Notes under the pieces: generated by a model | What the model was told of the DNA's origin: nothing | Database searches by the model: none | Seen by the model: only the letters and a program-made list of their open reading frames with translations | Assembly: GCA_024680915.1 (NCBI GenBank) | Contig: JAILBN010000023.1 | Location: forward strand, 1-64,000 | Length of the DNA stretch: 64,000 bases | Direction of reading: 5' to 3' | From: Treponemataceae bacterium | GTDB taxonomy: Bacteria > Spirochaetota > Spirochaetia > Treponematales > Treponemataceae | Position numbers and translations under genes: made by a program | Shown: piece after piece, positions 34,016 through 43,176 of the stretch | Layout: every line of letters starts with the position of its first letter | Position numbering within the stretch: the first letter of the stretch is position 1

Positions 34016-35460
34016 TGACAGTTTTTTCAATTATAAGAGTAAACAGCATGCTGCTGGCCATAATAGCGATAACGATGTTTCTTCCTGCTGGTGTCTCAAT
34101 TTATTATGGTGAATTTGATATTTTCTTCTCTTTCCTGATTCCAGCACTGGTGGCTATTGTCGCGGGAGTTTTTTTCTTCTTCATAGGACGGAAAAAGCAC
34201 TTCAAGCTATCCTCAAAGGCAGGATTTATAACTGTAGCAACCTGCTGGCTTAGTGCAAGTCTATTAGGCTCTCTTCCTTTTCTTATCTCCGGCTGCATTC
34301 CATCCTTTACAGATGCTTTTTTTGAAAGCGTCTCTGGTTACACGACAACGGGAGCCACCATCCTTTCTGATGTACAGTCCTTGCCCCGAGCCATGAACTT
34401 ATGGCGCGCCCAGATGCACTGGCTCGGTGGTATGGGAATAGTAGCCCTTACCGTCGCCTTGCTGCCTTTGTTCGGAGTCGGTGGTTTCCAGCTTATCAAA
34501 GCCGAGACCACAGGACCAGAAAAGGGAAAAATAACACCCAAAATAACACAAACAGCAAAAATCCTTTGGTTCATCTACTTTGGCTTTACTGTAGTCCAAA
34601 CCCTCCTTTTGATGCTTGCAGGTATGGATTTTATAGATGCCCTGATACATACATTCTCAACACTCGGAACCGGCGGATTCTCATCAAGAAACAGCAGTGT
34701 GGGTCACTACAATTCTGTTGCCATTGACTGGATTTGTACTATCTTTATGATTCTTTCCGGAGTTAACTTCAGCCTTTATTACAAGCTCTTCCAAGGAAAA
34801 TTCAAGGAATTAAGAGAGAATTCCGAACTCAAAGCTTATCTTGCCATTATTATTGTAGCCACGCTTCTGATTACCTTTTCAATAAAGCCCCTATACGGTT
34901 CTTTTATGAACGCACTTAGGTATGCTTCTTTCCAAGCTTCCACCATAATGACGACTACGGGATTCTCAACCGCAGACTACACACAATGGCCTCCATTTGC
35001 TCAGATTATAATTTTTTTCCTCATGTTCATCGGTGGATGTTCCGGCTCAACCGGTGGTAGTGTAAAAGTAATAAGATGGGTTATTCTCGGCCGGCAGATG
35101 AAAAATGAGCTTAAACGGCTCCTACATCCTCATGGAATTTTCGGCATCCAATTAAATAAACACCCTGGCCGTAAAGATGTAGTCCTTAATGTCGCTGGTT
35201 TTTTCTATATCTACTTTATTATTGTTTTAATTACATCCCTTGTCGCGGCATTGGGAAATGCGGATGTAATAACATCTTTTACGACAGGTCTTTCTCTTGT
35301 GGGAAATATAGGTCCTGGTTTTGGTAAAATAGGTCCAATATACAACTACAGCTTTTACCCTGCTTTCGCAAAATGGTGGTTTTGTGTCGCAATGATTGCC
35401 GGAAGGCTTGAGTTCTACACAATGATTATTCTATTTATGCCTTCTTTCTGGAAAAAATAA
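34015..35460 (+). CDS. trkH: Trk potassium channel subunit TrkH
   Basis: 481-residue inner-membrane potassium transporter. Four helix-pore-helix repeats with selectivity-filter regions such as SGYTTTGATIL, STLGTGGFSSRNSS, TMTTTGFSTADY and GLSLVGNIGPGFGKIGP; also RAQMHWLGGMGIVALTVALL and GGCSGSTGGSVKVIRW. Works with TrkA in K+ uptake. Ends two bases before the convergent deacetylase gene with no obvious terminator between. Confidence 0.94.
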   Translation: MTVFSIIRVNSMLLAIIAITMFLPAGVSIYYGEFDIFFSFLIPALVAIVAGVFFFFIGRKKHFKLSSKAGFITVATCWLSASLLGSLPFLISGCIPSFTDAFFESVSGYTTTGATILSDVQSLPRAMNLWRAQMHWLGGMGIVALTVALLPLFGVGGFQLIKAETTGPEKGKITPKITQTAKILWFIYFGFTVVQTLLLMLAGMDFIDALIHTFSTLGTGGFSSRNSSVGHYNSVAIDWICTIFMILSGVNFSLYYKLFQGKFKELRENSELKAYLAIIIVATLLITFSIKPLYGSFMNALRYASFQASTIMTTTGFSTADYTQWPPFAQIIIFFLMFIGGCSGSTGGSVKVIRWVILGRQMKNELKRLLHPHGIFGIQLNKHPGRKDVVLNVAGFFYIYFIIVLITSLVAALGNADVITSFTTGLSLVGNIGPGFGKIGPIYNYSFYPAFAKWWFCVAMIAGRLEFYTMIILFMPSFWKK

Positions 35461-35462
35461 GC

Positions 35463-36194
35463 TTATCTGTAAACTTTTGGATCAGCAAAACGGATTCCAC
35501 GTTCAAGAAGAAGCTTTATCTGTTTCTTGAAATATCCTGGTACGCACTCTTCTGTTTCCGTATGGTCATGGATAAGTATTATATTCTTAGCTAGGAAACC
35601 TTCAGGAGCCTTCCCGCTATCCCCATTCTCGTATGCGTCTTTAAGAGGCCTCAACCCGAAAAATTTATCAGTGCGGTTTATGACATTGTCAAAAGTGAAG
35701 GAGTTTCCTGGTCTTATATTATATTCAGCAAAATCAAAGGTCCAATAAACATCCAGATTGTTTTTCTGACCTTTTTCTAAATATTCCTTATCATCAAATT
35801 CCCTGTCATCGATATGAGAAAAGCCATTATCCTTCAAAAAAGCCTGTAAACTTTCTTTATTCTTACCTCCCTGGTCTCCATAAGGAAAGCGGAAAAGCTT
35901 ATATTCCCTCTTTTTTCCTGCCTCCTCATATATGCTTTCCAAGATTTTCTCGTTACGGAGTATTTCTTCCTTAGCCTCATCAAGACTCAGTTCACTGAAA
36001 TGAGGATGGCTATAACTATGGTTCTGCAGCACCGCACCATATTTCAAAGCATAGAGGGCTTCCTTTCTATTTTGTTCCAATCTCTGTCCCCAGCAGAACA
36101 TTATGGGTTTCACACTTATATAAACAAGAAAATCTATTATCGAAGGGGTTTGTTTTGTAGGCACATCATCAATCGTTAAAAAAGCTGTTTTCAT
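35463..36194 (-). CDS. NodB-type polysaccharide deacetylase
   Basis: 243-residue carbohydrate esterase 4 domain protein. TFLTIDDVP-type start (AFLTIDDVPTKQT, catalytic Asp), QNHSYSHPHFSEL with the two metal histidines, KLFRFPYGDQGGK and a late LIHDHTETEE. No signal peptide is visible, so secretion is uncertain. RBS GAGG plus GGAAAAG upstream of ATG 36194. Next to a lytic transglycosylase and a LysM protein, so peptidoglycan modification is a reasonable guess. Confidence 0.85.
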   Translation of the reverse strand: MKTAFLTIDDVPTKQTPSIIDFLVYISVKPIMFCWGQRLEQNRKEALYALKYGAVLQNHSYSHPHFSELSLDEAKEEILRNEKILESIYEEAGKKREYKLFRFPYGDQGGKNKESLQAFLKDNGFSHIDDREFDDKEYLEKGQKNNLDVYWTFDFAEYNIRPGNSFTFDNVINRTDKFFGLRPLKDAYENGDSGKAPEGFLAKNIILIHDHTETEECVPGYFKKQIKLLLERGIRFADPKVYR

Positions 36195-36235
36195 TCTTTT
36201 CCATCCTCTCTTATTCTATTTATGCTTGTGAACAA

Positions 36236-38314
36236 TCAAAGCGTTCCTTTTAGTTCTTTTAAAACTTCTGTGATTGCTTTTTCATAATAAAGGTTTCCAT
36301 AAAGACAGGCAGATGTCAATATTTTTTTCCCATATTCTCTGGTTTCTTCTATCGGCACCACCTCCAAGAAAAGATCATTTGGTAAAAAGCTGAATTCTTC
36401 TTTCCATCTTCTAACCCTGGTTATCCCGCAGTTATAGGAAAGAAAAGCGTCCATAGCATTTCCTTCAAGCCTTGAGACAAGTTCCTGAAGATAATAAATA
36501 CCAAAATCCATGTTAGTTTCTGCATCTATAAGGCTGTATTCTTCTTTTTTCAATTTCCGGGCAATATCTGCGGCAGTCTCTTCCATCAGCTGGCATAAGC
36601 CTATGGCTCCTGCAGAAGAATAAACATCATAATCAAAATAACTTTCTGTACGCATAAGCCCATATATAAAGTACTCAGGAACCTTATAAGCATTCGCTTT
36701 TTCTGTCACTTCTTCCTCATAAAACCTTGGATACAAAGCTCTTTCAATATCTTTCCTATAAATATACTCGCTATCACTTAAACCTGTACTTGCAAGCCTG
36801 AGAATATCTGCATAGACATCTTTGTTATCTTTTTCTATATCTTTCAGGATACCTATCAAGGAAAGAGAAACTTTCTCTGAAATATTCCTCCAATTATCCT
36901 TGTAATACCCGTAAAACCTTGAATACAATTCGTTTTCTATCAGACCTTCCGCCAGTTTTTCCTCTTCAGACCCTCTTGCTTCCAACAACACCTCTTCTGA
37001 TGAGTAAAACTCAGCTTCTGTTTTATTAAGCTTATCCGCCAGCAGAATCCTATAATAACAGTTCGACTCAGATTTTTCCCATGCCATATTCAATAAAGAG
37101 GATATATATGCTGTTTTTGAACCGGATGGTGGGAATGAGAGCTCCTCTTCTATAAGCCTTGCTGTTATATAGGCATATTTTGTGAAGCTGGCTTCACTAA
37201 GAAAGAATTTATTCTTTTCAAAAATTTCACAGAATAAATCGAACCCCTTTGAATAAATAATATCCATGCATATGTCATCAAGAAAATCATCAAAATATTC
37301 AGGATCCGACCACAAGGGAGCAAGTTCATTTAATGCTGTCACAGCCTTTTCTACTGATATGTGCCTTGCAGTCTCTAGGTAATACCACAATGCATTATCA
37401 CGGGCTGATACATTGTCAGCAAAAGAAAATGACGCCCGTAAATTCTCAAGTGCAGTGTTTCTGTAGGGAGCCCCAGCTTTATCAAGCAAACGCCCCGCAT
37501 AGAAAAACAAAATCTGTTTTTTCTCGTTTGTGTCGGCAACTGCTGCTGCCCTGGAAAAAAGCAGAGCATCCTCAGCCTTATCTGTACTTCCATAAAGATA
37601 AGCTTTTCCTATGTCTGAAAGAACAGAAGCTGGCTTGCTGCATATAAACTCAATGATATCCTTTTCATTTTGTACAAAAAAACTCATCTCATTATATGCT
37701 CTTGAATAATTACCAGAATTCACATATAGACGGAGATTTACTATTCTCTGGAAAGTTTTATAAAACTCCTCGTTGAAATATTTATATTCTGTATAAGAAC
37801 TGTCTTTGTACCAATCATCGAGAAATTCCCGGTGATATGAAGTAATTCTATTTCCTGTGAACCAATCCTCGAATTCACTTGCAAAAGCATTGTTTCCTGT
37901 TTTTGCAAGCGCAAGTAAACGGAATTTTATATATTCGTTATCTTTCCCAAGGAACTCCCTTTTTTCTTCTGAAAAATCATAAAGCGCATCATATTTTCCG
38001 GCTTCATATAAAACAGCCATATAACGGCAATTAATCGAATTATCCTCTGGAAATTTTTTTAAGGCTTCTCCGATAATCTCAACAGCTTCTTTTTTGTTTA
38101 TCTCAGATAAAAATAAAGAACACAGCTTTGAAACAAGAGGAGATGAATTTCTCACACCCTTTTCAAAAAGTGTAACTGCCTCATTTTTTTCACCACTTTC
38201 AATTTTTTTCAGACCAAGAAAATAATAATTATCAGTTTTCTCTTCATTTTTCGCACAAGAACAAAAAAGGAACATCAAGGAAAAAAATAGAATGATTATC
38301 TTTTTTCTATTCAT
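36236..38314 (-). CDS. Lytic transglycosylase lipoprotein (SLT domain)
   Basis: 692-residue lipoprotein with lipobox LFCSCAKN near residue 20, a long helical TPR-like superhelix and a C-terminal SLT domain: YFIYGLMRTESYFDYDVYSS with the catalytic Glu, SAGAIGLCQLMEETAADIAR and FLSYNCGITRVRRW. Architecture as in Slt70, which cleaves the glycan strands of peptidoglycan. Starts four bases after the LysM gene, so they form an operon. Confidence 0.92.
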   Translation of the reverse strand: MNRKKIIILFFSLMFLFCSCAKNEEKTDNYYFLGLKKIESGEKNEAVTLFEKGVRNSSPLVSKLCSLFLSEINKKEAVEIIGEALKKFPEDNSINCRYMAVLYEAGKYDALYDFSEEKREFLGKDNEYIKFRLLALAKTGNNAFASEFEDWFTGNRITSYHREFLDDWYKDSSYTEYKYFNEEFYKTFQRIVNLRLYVNSGNYSRAYNEMSFFVQNEKDIIEFICSKPASVLSDIGKAYLYGSTDKAEDALLFSRAAAVADTNEKKQILFFYAGRLLDKAGAPYRNTALENLRASFSFADNVSARDNALWYYLETARHISVEKAVTALNELAPLWSDPEYFDDFLDDICMDIIYSKGFDLFCEIFEKNKFFLSEASFTKYAYITARLIEEELSFPPSGSKTAYISSLLNMAWEKSESNCYYRILLADKLNKTEAEFYSSEEVLLEARGSEEEKLAEGLIENELYSRFYGYYKDNWRNISEKVSLSLIGILKDIEKDNKDVYADILRLASTGLSDSEYIYRKDIERALYPRFYEEEVTEKANAYKVPEYFIYGLMRTESYFDYDVYSSAGAIGLCQLMEETAADIARKLKKEEYSLIDAETNMDFGIYYLQELVSRLEGNAMDAFLSYNCGITRVRRWKEEFSFLPNDLFLEVVPIEETREYGKKILTSACLYGNLYYEKAITEVLKELKGTL

Positions 38315-38318
38315 CTCA

Positions 38319-39644
38319 TTACTGTTCTGGTATTGAAAGATATGTTCCAGAAAGAATAAAATCTGGATTTTCCAAATTGTTGGCGTCGGAAATAATCCTA
38401 TATAACCAAGGATTCCTGTAATAGAATCCAGCTAAATCCCAGAGAGTATCGCCCCACTTCACAAGATGTTGGATTATACTTGAAACTTCTTTTTTATTAT
38501 TTTTATTTCCTGGCACAACAGGCGGCACTGTTTCATTCAAAACAACTATTCTATTCTCTTCTGATTGCCGTACGGTAGGAGAATTCGCAACAACTACTTC
38601 TTCTTCTGCCATTATTTCTTCTACTTCTTCTGTCACTGTCTGTTCAGTAACAACACCTTCTTCTTTATTCATTCCTGTTAATTTCATTATAGATGGCGTA
38701 AGATAAAGTATTATTGCAAGAGCAGCTATCGATATAACAGCACATAAGGCGCATATTACAATTGATATTAAAAGCTTTTTGTCTTTTTTTCTTTTTGTTT
38801 CCTCAAATAGATTATCATCGGAAAACAAGGCATTTGTCATGCTATCACGCTGGGCATATTCATATTCAGGCTGAGTTTCCATATAATTCGTATAATTATC
38901 CTCACTTTTTGTTATTGTATCTTCTTCTGGTATTGAGAAATCTATATCTAAATCATCATTAACCTGGCTTCTATTATCGGATAACTCTGGAATCTCATCA
39001 AAATCAGGCAAGGAATCAAATGTAAAGGGTTTTTCCTCTTCGTCTATGCTTTTATCATCATCTAAAAAATCTGTCGAGAATGAGAAATCATCATCCGACA
39101 GAACAGCTTCGGCTTCTGGTTCCTCCAGCAAAGGCTCTTCTGCCACTGTCTCCTCAATGACCGGCTCTTCGATAACTGAATCCTCAATAACTGGCGCCTC
39201 CATAACAGGATCCTCACTTAAGGGCCCGCTTAGCACTGAATCGTCTATAGAATCCTTTGCGGTTACAGAATAATCAGGTTCATCAAAAATAGATTTAGCC
39301 CCCATATTCACAAGCGAATCGCTTATATCTGCTCTTTCTCCAGTCTCCGGGTCTTCTATTTCTGCTGATAACATATTATTCTCATCAATTTTAATTAAAA
39401 GCCCAAAAGAAGGCTCCTCTTTCGGATGGGGTACAAGATTATCTATTAAAAGTGTATCAACATAATCGGCATCTTCCATCTTTCCAGTCTCTGACCTGTA
39501 AAGATTTACCTGGATAGTCGTCTGTTCATCTCTTGCAGTTGTAATCTCTAATCTTTTTTCTCCTGCTTTTCCTTCTTCGAGAATCGGATAAAAAGATCCA
39601 TCTGCAATTTTTATTCCTATCATAGCTTTGCTCAACCGATACAC
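38319..39644 (-). CDS. LysM-domain membrane protein with acidic linker
   Basis: 441 residues. N-terminal region (MIGIKIADGSFYPILEEGKA) of unknown fold, an acidic middle (about residues 145-185) with repeated short blocks of the type x-x-E-E/D-P/S-V-I, one transmembrane helix (LLISIVICALCAVISIAALA), an E/V-rich stretch and a C-terminal LysM motif (VKWGDTLWDLAGFYYRNPWL). Bacterial LysM domains bind peptidoglycan GlcNAc. In an operon with the lytic transglycosylase, so it may place or regulate it at the cell wall. Confidence 0.82.
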   Translation of the reverse strand: MYRLSKAMIGIKIADGSFYPILEEGKAGEKRLEITTARDEQTTIQVNLYRSETGKMEDADYVDTLLIDNLVPHPKEEPSFGLLIKIDENNMLSAEIEDPETGERADISDSLVNMGAKSIFDEPDYSVTAKDSIDDSVLSGPLSEDPVMEAPVIEDSVIEEPVIEETVAEEPLLEEPEAEAVLSDDDFSFSTDFLDDDKSIDEEEKPFTFDSLPDFDEIPELSDNRSQVNDDLDIDFSIPEEDTITKSEDNYTNYMETQPEYEYAQRDSMTNALFSDDNLFEETKRKKDKKLLISIVICALCAVISIAALAIILYLTPSIMKLTGMNKEEGVVTEQTVTEEVEEIMAEEEVVVANSPTVRQSEENRIVVLNETVPPVVPGNKNNKKEVSSIIQHLVKWGDTLWDLAGFYYRNPWLYRIISDANNLENPDFILSGTYLSIPEQ

Positions 39645-39730
39645 CTCTGCTAAATGTTATTATGCTTAAACATTATTGTCAACGATACTGTTTTTTCTAA
39701 ATCATCTTTTCTTTTGTTTTATATGCTTTC

Positions 39731-39759
39731 TTGACATGTATTAAATAGATGTACATAAT
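39731..39759 (+). promoter_or_regulatory. Promoter of the TPR-protein gene (leaderless layout)
   Basis: -35 TTGACA (39731-39736), 17-bp spacer, -10 CATAAT (39754-39759). The ATG of the TPR gene starts six bases after the -10 box, at the expected transcription start. Confidence 0.65.
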
Positions 39760-39765
39760 TACGAT

Positions 39766-41124
39766 ATGCCTTCTATATTACCTATCATAGTAGCTGCAAT
39801 CGTTGTCTTCAGCATAATTGCTTTGTTTCTAATTATATCAGGAGCTAAACGTAGGAATGCAAATTCTTCCTCTGCACAAAAAAACAGACAGACAATTATT
39901 CGTGAGGCTACAAAAAAACTTTCCCAAGATCCTCACAATCCTTCCGGGCTTCTTTCTCTGGGTGACCTATACTATAAAGAGCAGCTTTGGGACAAGGCTT
40001 ATCCTCTATATGATACATTGCTCGGAATAGCTGTCGCTCATCCTGAGGTTGATATTTTCACCACAGCTCTTAGACAAGGCATATGTGCCTTAAAAATAAA
40101 TAAACATGAAGATTCCTTCAAAGGTCTTATTCAAGCTAGAAAACTTCAACCCGATAATTTTGAGGTGAATTTCTATCTTGGCCAGGCCTTTTATCTTAAT
40201 AACGAATTCGACAAAGCTATTCCTTTACTGAAAAAAGCTATTACAATAAATAAAGAAGTTCCAGATACTTATAGGTTTGTTGGACTTGCCCTTTATAAAT
40301 TTCACAGCTTCAGGGAATCTCTTCCATATATAAAAAGAGCTCTTGATTTGAGTCCTGATGATAAGGAGCTTCTTTTTTCAATGGCTGATGCCATGAACGA
40401 AAGCAGTAATGGAGACAAAGCCCTTAAGATTTTCTTGCATCTTCGTCCTGATCCGGAATTCGGTGCGAAGTCTTGTCTTGCAGCTGGTATTATTCATGCA
40501 AATTCAAATCAACATGACAAAGCGATTCTTGATTTTGAGATAGGCCTGAAACATTCACAGGCTCCTTTGGATATTCTCACAAATATACGTTACAGGCTAG
40601 CCCATTCATATCTTGCTTTATCGGATATATCAAGAGCATTGAATATATTAAAGGATATACAACAGACTTCACCAGGTTTCAAAGATGTCCAATCTCTTAT
40701 AGCTCGCTATCAGGAACTTACACAGAATGCCAATTTACAGATATATCTGATTTCCAGTAATAGTGATTTTATTGCCTTGTGCAGAAAAATCGTATCCATT
40801 TATTTTGGTAGAGCCTTTGTCAAAATTATCGATATAACTGCAACAAACGAATGTACAGAAGTTCAAACAGAGATAGAGACATCAAAGTGGGAAGATTCTG
40901 TAATATTCAGATTTTATAGAACAACAGGATCAACAGGAGAATTATTCGTCAGAGAATTCCATTCTCGCCTGAGAGATTTGAAGGCTGGACGGGGTCTTTG
41001 TTTTACAGCAGGAACCTACACAGAAGAAGCCCGCAAATTTATTGAAGGTCGTCCGATTGATTTGATTGATAAATCTGGGCTAATCAAGATACTTAATAAG
41101 ATAGATTCAAAGAACCCATTTTAA
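39766..41124 (+). CDS. TPR-repeat membrane protein
   Basis: 452-residue protein with one N-terminal helix (IIVAAIVVFSIIALFLIISG) and several tetratricopeptide repeats between about residues 50 and 330, e.g. NFEVNFYLGQAFYLNNEFDK and DTYRFVGLALYKFHSFRESL. The C-terminal ~110 residues (ISSNSDFIALCRKIVSIYFG...) form a separate unrecognised domain. Such proteins are common in Treponema; partner unknown. No ribosome site before ATG; the promoter layout predicts a leaderless mRNA. Confidence 0.8.
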   Translation: MPSILPIIVAAIVVFSIIALFLIISGAKRRNANSSSAQKNRQTIIREATKKLSQDPHNPSGLLSLGDLYYKEQLWDKAYPLYDTLLGIAVAHPEVDIFTTALRQGICALKINKHEDSFKGLIQARKLQPDNFEVNFYLGQAFYLNNEFDKAIPLLKKAITINKEVPDTYRFVGLALYKFHSFRESLPYIKRALDLSPDDKELLFSMADAMNESSNGDKALKIFLHLRPDPEFGAKSCLAAGIIHANSNQHDKAILDFEIGLKHSQAPLDILTNIRYRLAHSYLALSDISRALNILKDIQQTSPGFKDVQSLIARYQELTQNANLQIYLISSNSDFIALCRKIVSIYFGRAFVKIIDITATNECTEVQTEIETSKWEDSVIFRFYRTTGSTGELFVREFHSRLRDLKAGRGLCFTAGTYTEEARKFIEGRPIDLIDKSGLIKILNKIDSKNPF

Positions 41125-41125
41125 C

Positions 41126-41800
41126 TTATTTTCGTTTAACCAGAACAAGATTTCTTTCATATTCGCCATTATCATTTAAGAAGGGCACTTGTAAAGGAAT
41201 CTTTCTATACTCAGGAACTATCTGCTTAATCTGCTCCATTTCTTCAATTATCTTTTCTTCCTTGGCCTTATATGCAGCAAGATAGCCTCCGTGCTTCAAC
41301 ACACGGATAAGCTTCTTTGTCATTTTGAATTCTAAGGGACGAAAGGCTCGGAAAACTGCGATATCTATACTTTCCTGAGAAACCCTCTCAAGATCCACAT
41401 TTTCAACAGACACATTTGAAAGACCAAGAACTGCGACACAGTTTTCTAAAAACAAGCAGCGTTTGCTCATCCGTTCTATCAGTCTGAATCTCACATCCCT
41501 CATACATATTGCTAGAGGGATTCCCGGCAAACCTCCCCCTGAACCTATGTCAGCGATGCATATCTCGTCACTTCCCTCTTTTTTCTTCTCATCAGCAAGC
41601 TTACGTACTACTTCATAGGCGGAAAGACTGTCTAAAATATGCTTTATAACTATTTCATCATCTGATTTAGCACCCACAAGATCATAGGCACTATTAAAAA
41701 GAATTAGTTCATTTATGTATTTTTTTAGTTCTTCTTCCAGGCTTGGAATAGAGTCTGCAGAAAACCCTAATTTGACTAAGCCTTCATGTAAATAATCCAT
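41126..41800 (-). CDS. rsmG: 16S rRNA m7G527 methyltransferase RsmG
   Basis: SAM-dependent methyltransferase (GidB) that modifies G527 of 16S rRNA. Motifs: NSAYDLVGAKSDDEIVIKHI-LDSL, CIADIGSGGGLPGIPLAICM (SAM site), RFRLIERMSKRCLFLENCVA and IAVFRAFRPLE. I choose ATG 41800, behind AGGAAAT, giving 224 residues; an ATG at 41821 lies directly next to a possible -10 box (TAACAT) and has no ribosome site. rsmG is often near the replication origin. Convergent with the TPR gene, one base apart. Confidence 0.92.
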   Translation of the reverse strand: MDYLHEGLVKLGFSADSIPSLEEELKKYINELILFNSAYDLVGAKSDDEIVIKHILDSLSAYEVVRKLADEKKKEGSDEICIADIGSGGGLPGIPLAICMRDVRFRLIERMSKRCLFLENCVAVLGLSNVSVENVDLERVSQESIDIAVFRAFRPLEFKMTKKLIRVLKHGGYLAAYKAKEEKIIEEMEQIKQIVPEYRKIPLQVPFLNDNGEYERNLVLVKRK

Positions 41801-41963
41801 ATATTTCCTATTCGAGACCATATGTTAGACCATTTCATGTACTTCATCAACACTTATAAAGTTTTTTGGTCCGCATTTCCTTAATGAGGAACTGCATATT
41901 ATAAATATGTTTTAAAAAAAGAGAAACATTTAAAAATTTCATCTGTATTTCCTTTATTTGTAC

Positions 41964-41991
41964 TTGACAATTGTTGATAAAGTGATATTAT
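41964..41991 (+). promoter_or_regulatory. Promoter of the accessory recombinase-like locus
   Basis: -35 TTGACA (41964-41969), 16-bp spacer, -10 TATTAT (41986-41991), overlapped by a perfect inverted repeat. The following AGGAGGACAGC is a strong ribosome site for the 63-residue gene. Confidence 0.65.
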
Positions 41992-41997
41992 CAACAA
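41971..41997. promoter_or_regulatory. Perfect 10-bp palindromic operator over the -10 box
   Basis: TTGTTGATAA-n7-TTATCAACAA. The two arms are exact complements and span the -10 hexamer, the classical position for a repressor site. Each arm is one mismatch from a DnaA box (TTATCCACA-like), so DnaA binding is an alternative. Confidence 0.6.
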
Positions 41998-42010
41998 ACA
42001 GGAGGACAGC

Positions 42011-42202
42011 ATGACAGACAATATTCATAATTCAGAAATTGAATCCATGGATTTATCACCATTCAAAAACCTTTCTTTCATGAGAAAAGAAGATGCTATT
42101 AATATGGGCATCTCTATCTGCGAAAGAGAGCACAGACCCATCACAGAAAGCAATATTAAAGGTTACTTAAACAATCTCGATATGGATTTGGCTTATAACT
42201 AA
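42011..42202 (+). CDS. Small unknown protein, first gene of accessory locus
   Basis: 63-residue acidic protein (begins MTDNIHNSEIESMDLSPFKN) I do not recognise. It has a strong ribosome site (AGGAGGACAGC), a good promoter and a perfect palindromic operator, all of which argue that it is real. No signal peptide or membrane segment. Followed by a hairpin (42210-42250) and then the recombinase-like gene, likely the same transcript. It could be the operator-binding protein or a partner of the recombinase homologue; both are guesses. Confidence 0.65.
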   Translation: MTDNIHNSEIESMDLSPFKNLSFMRKEDAINMGISICEREHRPITESNIKGYLNNLDMDLAYN

Positions 42203-42209
42203 TTCATCT

Positions 42210-42250
42210 GGACAAGGTACGGACTTCGTGTGCTGCTATATGCCTTGTCC
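42210..42250 (+). repeat. Intercistronic hairpin
   Basis: GGACAAGG (42210-42217) pairs with CCTTGTCC (42243-42250) around a 25-nt loop, between the 63-residue gene and the recombinase-like gene. No U tract follows, so it is more likely an mRNA processing or attenuation element than a terminator. Confidence 0.5.
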
Positions 42251-42275
42251 CTGATTTATAGAAGGGAAAATTATC

Positions 42276-43130
42276 ATGAAAGAAATAACAGATAATTCGG
42301 ATTTAAACGAGAAAGAAAGAAAATATCTGGAATTGAAGTTAACTCAAGAAGAATGCATAGACTCTTTTCTTGAACAATTTAAAAACGAATATACAAAGAG
42401 AACCTATAAAGCCGCCTTCAAACGGATAAAGGATTACTGTGCTCAAAAAAATATTCTGCTTCTAAACTTCACCCCGACTATTGCAGATGAATGGATTCGC
42501 TACGAAATAGAAACCGGACGTGCCCCCGCATCCGTTAGAAAAGACGTTGCCACAATATCCTCCTTTTTTACCTATATGGAGAAAAAACTCAAAACCACTT
42601 GGAATCCCTTTCGTGGTACAAAAGCCCGCCCCAAACTCATACCCACTGAAAAAATCCTTGTTCCGGACAAGAAAGATTATGAGACCATAATCAGAAAGAT
42701 TCCAGAAGATTTATCAGTAGTCATTCAGTTCATCGCAGTTACAGGCCTAAGAGCGGGGGCCTTCGAAACTCTCTGCCTCAAAGATAATGTCCTGCAATAT
42801 GAAATGAATGATAAAATTCACACCCTGCCTGTTACAGCCCCAGTGGAGAATTTAATAAATGAATACCGACTTAACCCTGAAGAACTTTTTCCCAAATGGA
42901 AGGCACATAAAATAGAAAACCTTCTTAGATATTACACAAAATTGTTGTATACAAATGGAATTATCAAGGCTGTTTATTCCGCTGATGACTTCAGAAATTA
43001 TTTTGCCATCAATGAGTATTCAAAAAATAAAGACATATACAAACTTTCAAGGCTTCTCAATCATTCATCCTTACTGACTACACAAAAATTTCTAAGCAGC
43101 CTTAATATTGAAATCCAAATAACTTATTAG
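42276..43130 (+). CDS. Tyrosine-recombinase homologue lacking the nucleophile
   Basis: 284 residues with XerC/D-like layout: an N-terminal SAM-like core-binding domain (YTKRTYKAAFKRIKDYCAQK, ASVRKDVATISSFFTY) and a catalytic-like domain. Box I Arg is present (AVTGLRAGAFETL, R159), as are the second Arg (DDFRNYFA, R240) and the late His (LLNHSS, H263). The position of the first box II His is Asp (D237) and the residue nine after H263, where the nucleophilic Tyr belongs, is Phe (F272). It is therefore probably unable to cut DNA and may act as a DNA-binding protein. Preceded by GAAGGG. Confidence 0.8.
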   Translation: MKEITDNSDLNEKERKYLELKLTQEECIDSFLEQFKNEYTKRTYKAAFKRIKDYCAQKNILLLNFTPTIADEWIRYEIETGRAPASVRKDVATISSFFTYMEKKLKTTWNPFRGTKARPKLIPTEKILVPDKKDYETIIRKIPEDLSVVIQFIAVTGLRAGAFETLCLKDNVLQYEMNDKIHTLPVTAPVENLINEYRLNPEELFPKWKAHKIENLLRYYTKLLYTNGIIKAVYSADDFRNYFAINEYSKNKDIYKLSRLLNHSSLLTTQKFLSSLNIEIQITY

Positions 43131-43176
43131 AGAAATAAAATTACCGTCGCTAATGCGACAAAAAGGAGTAGATAAT

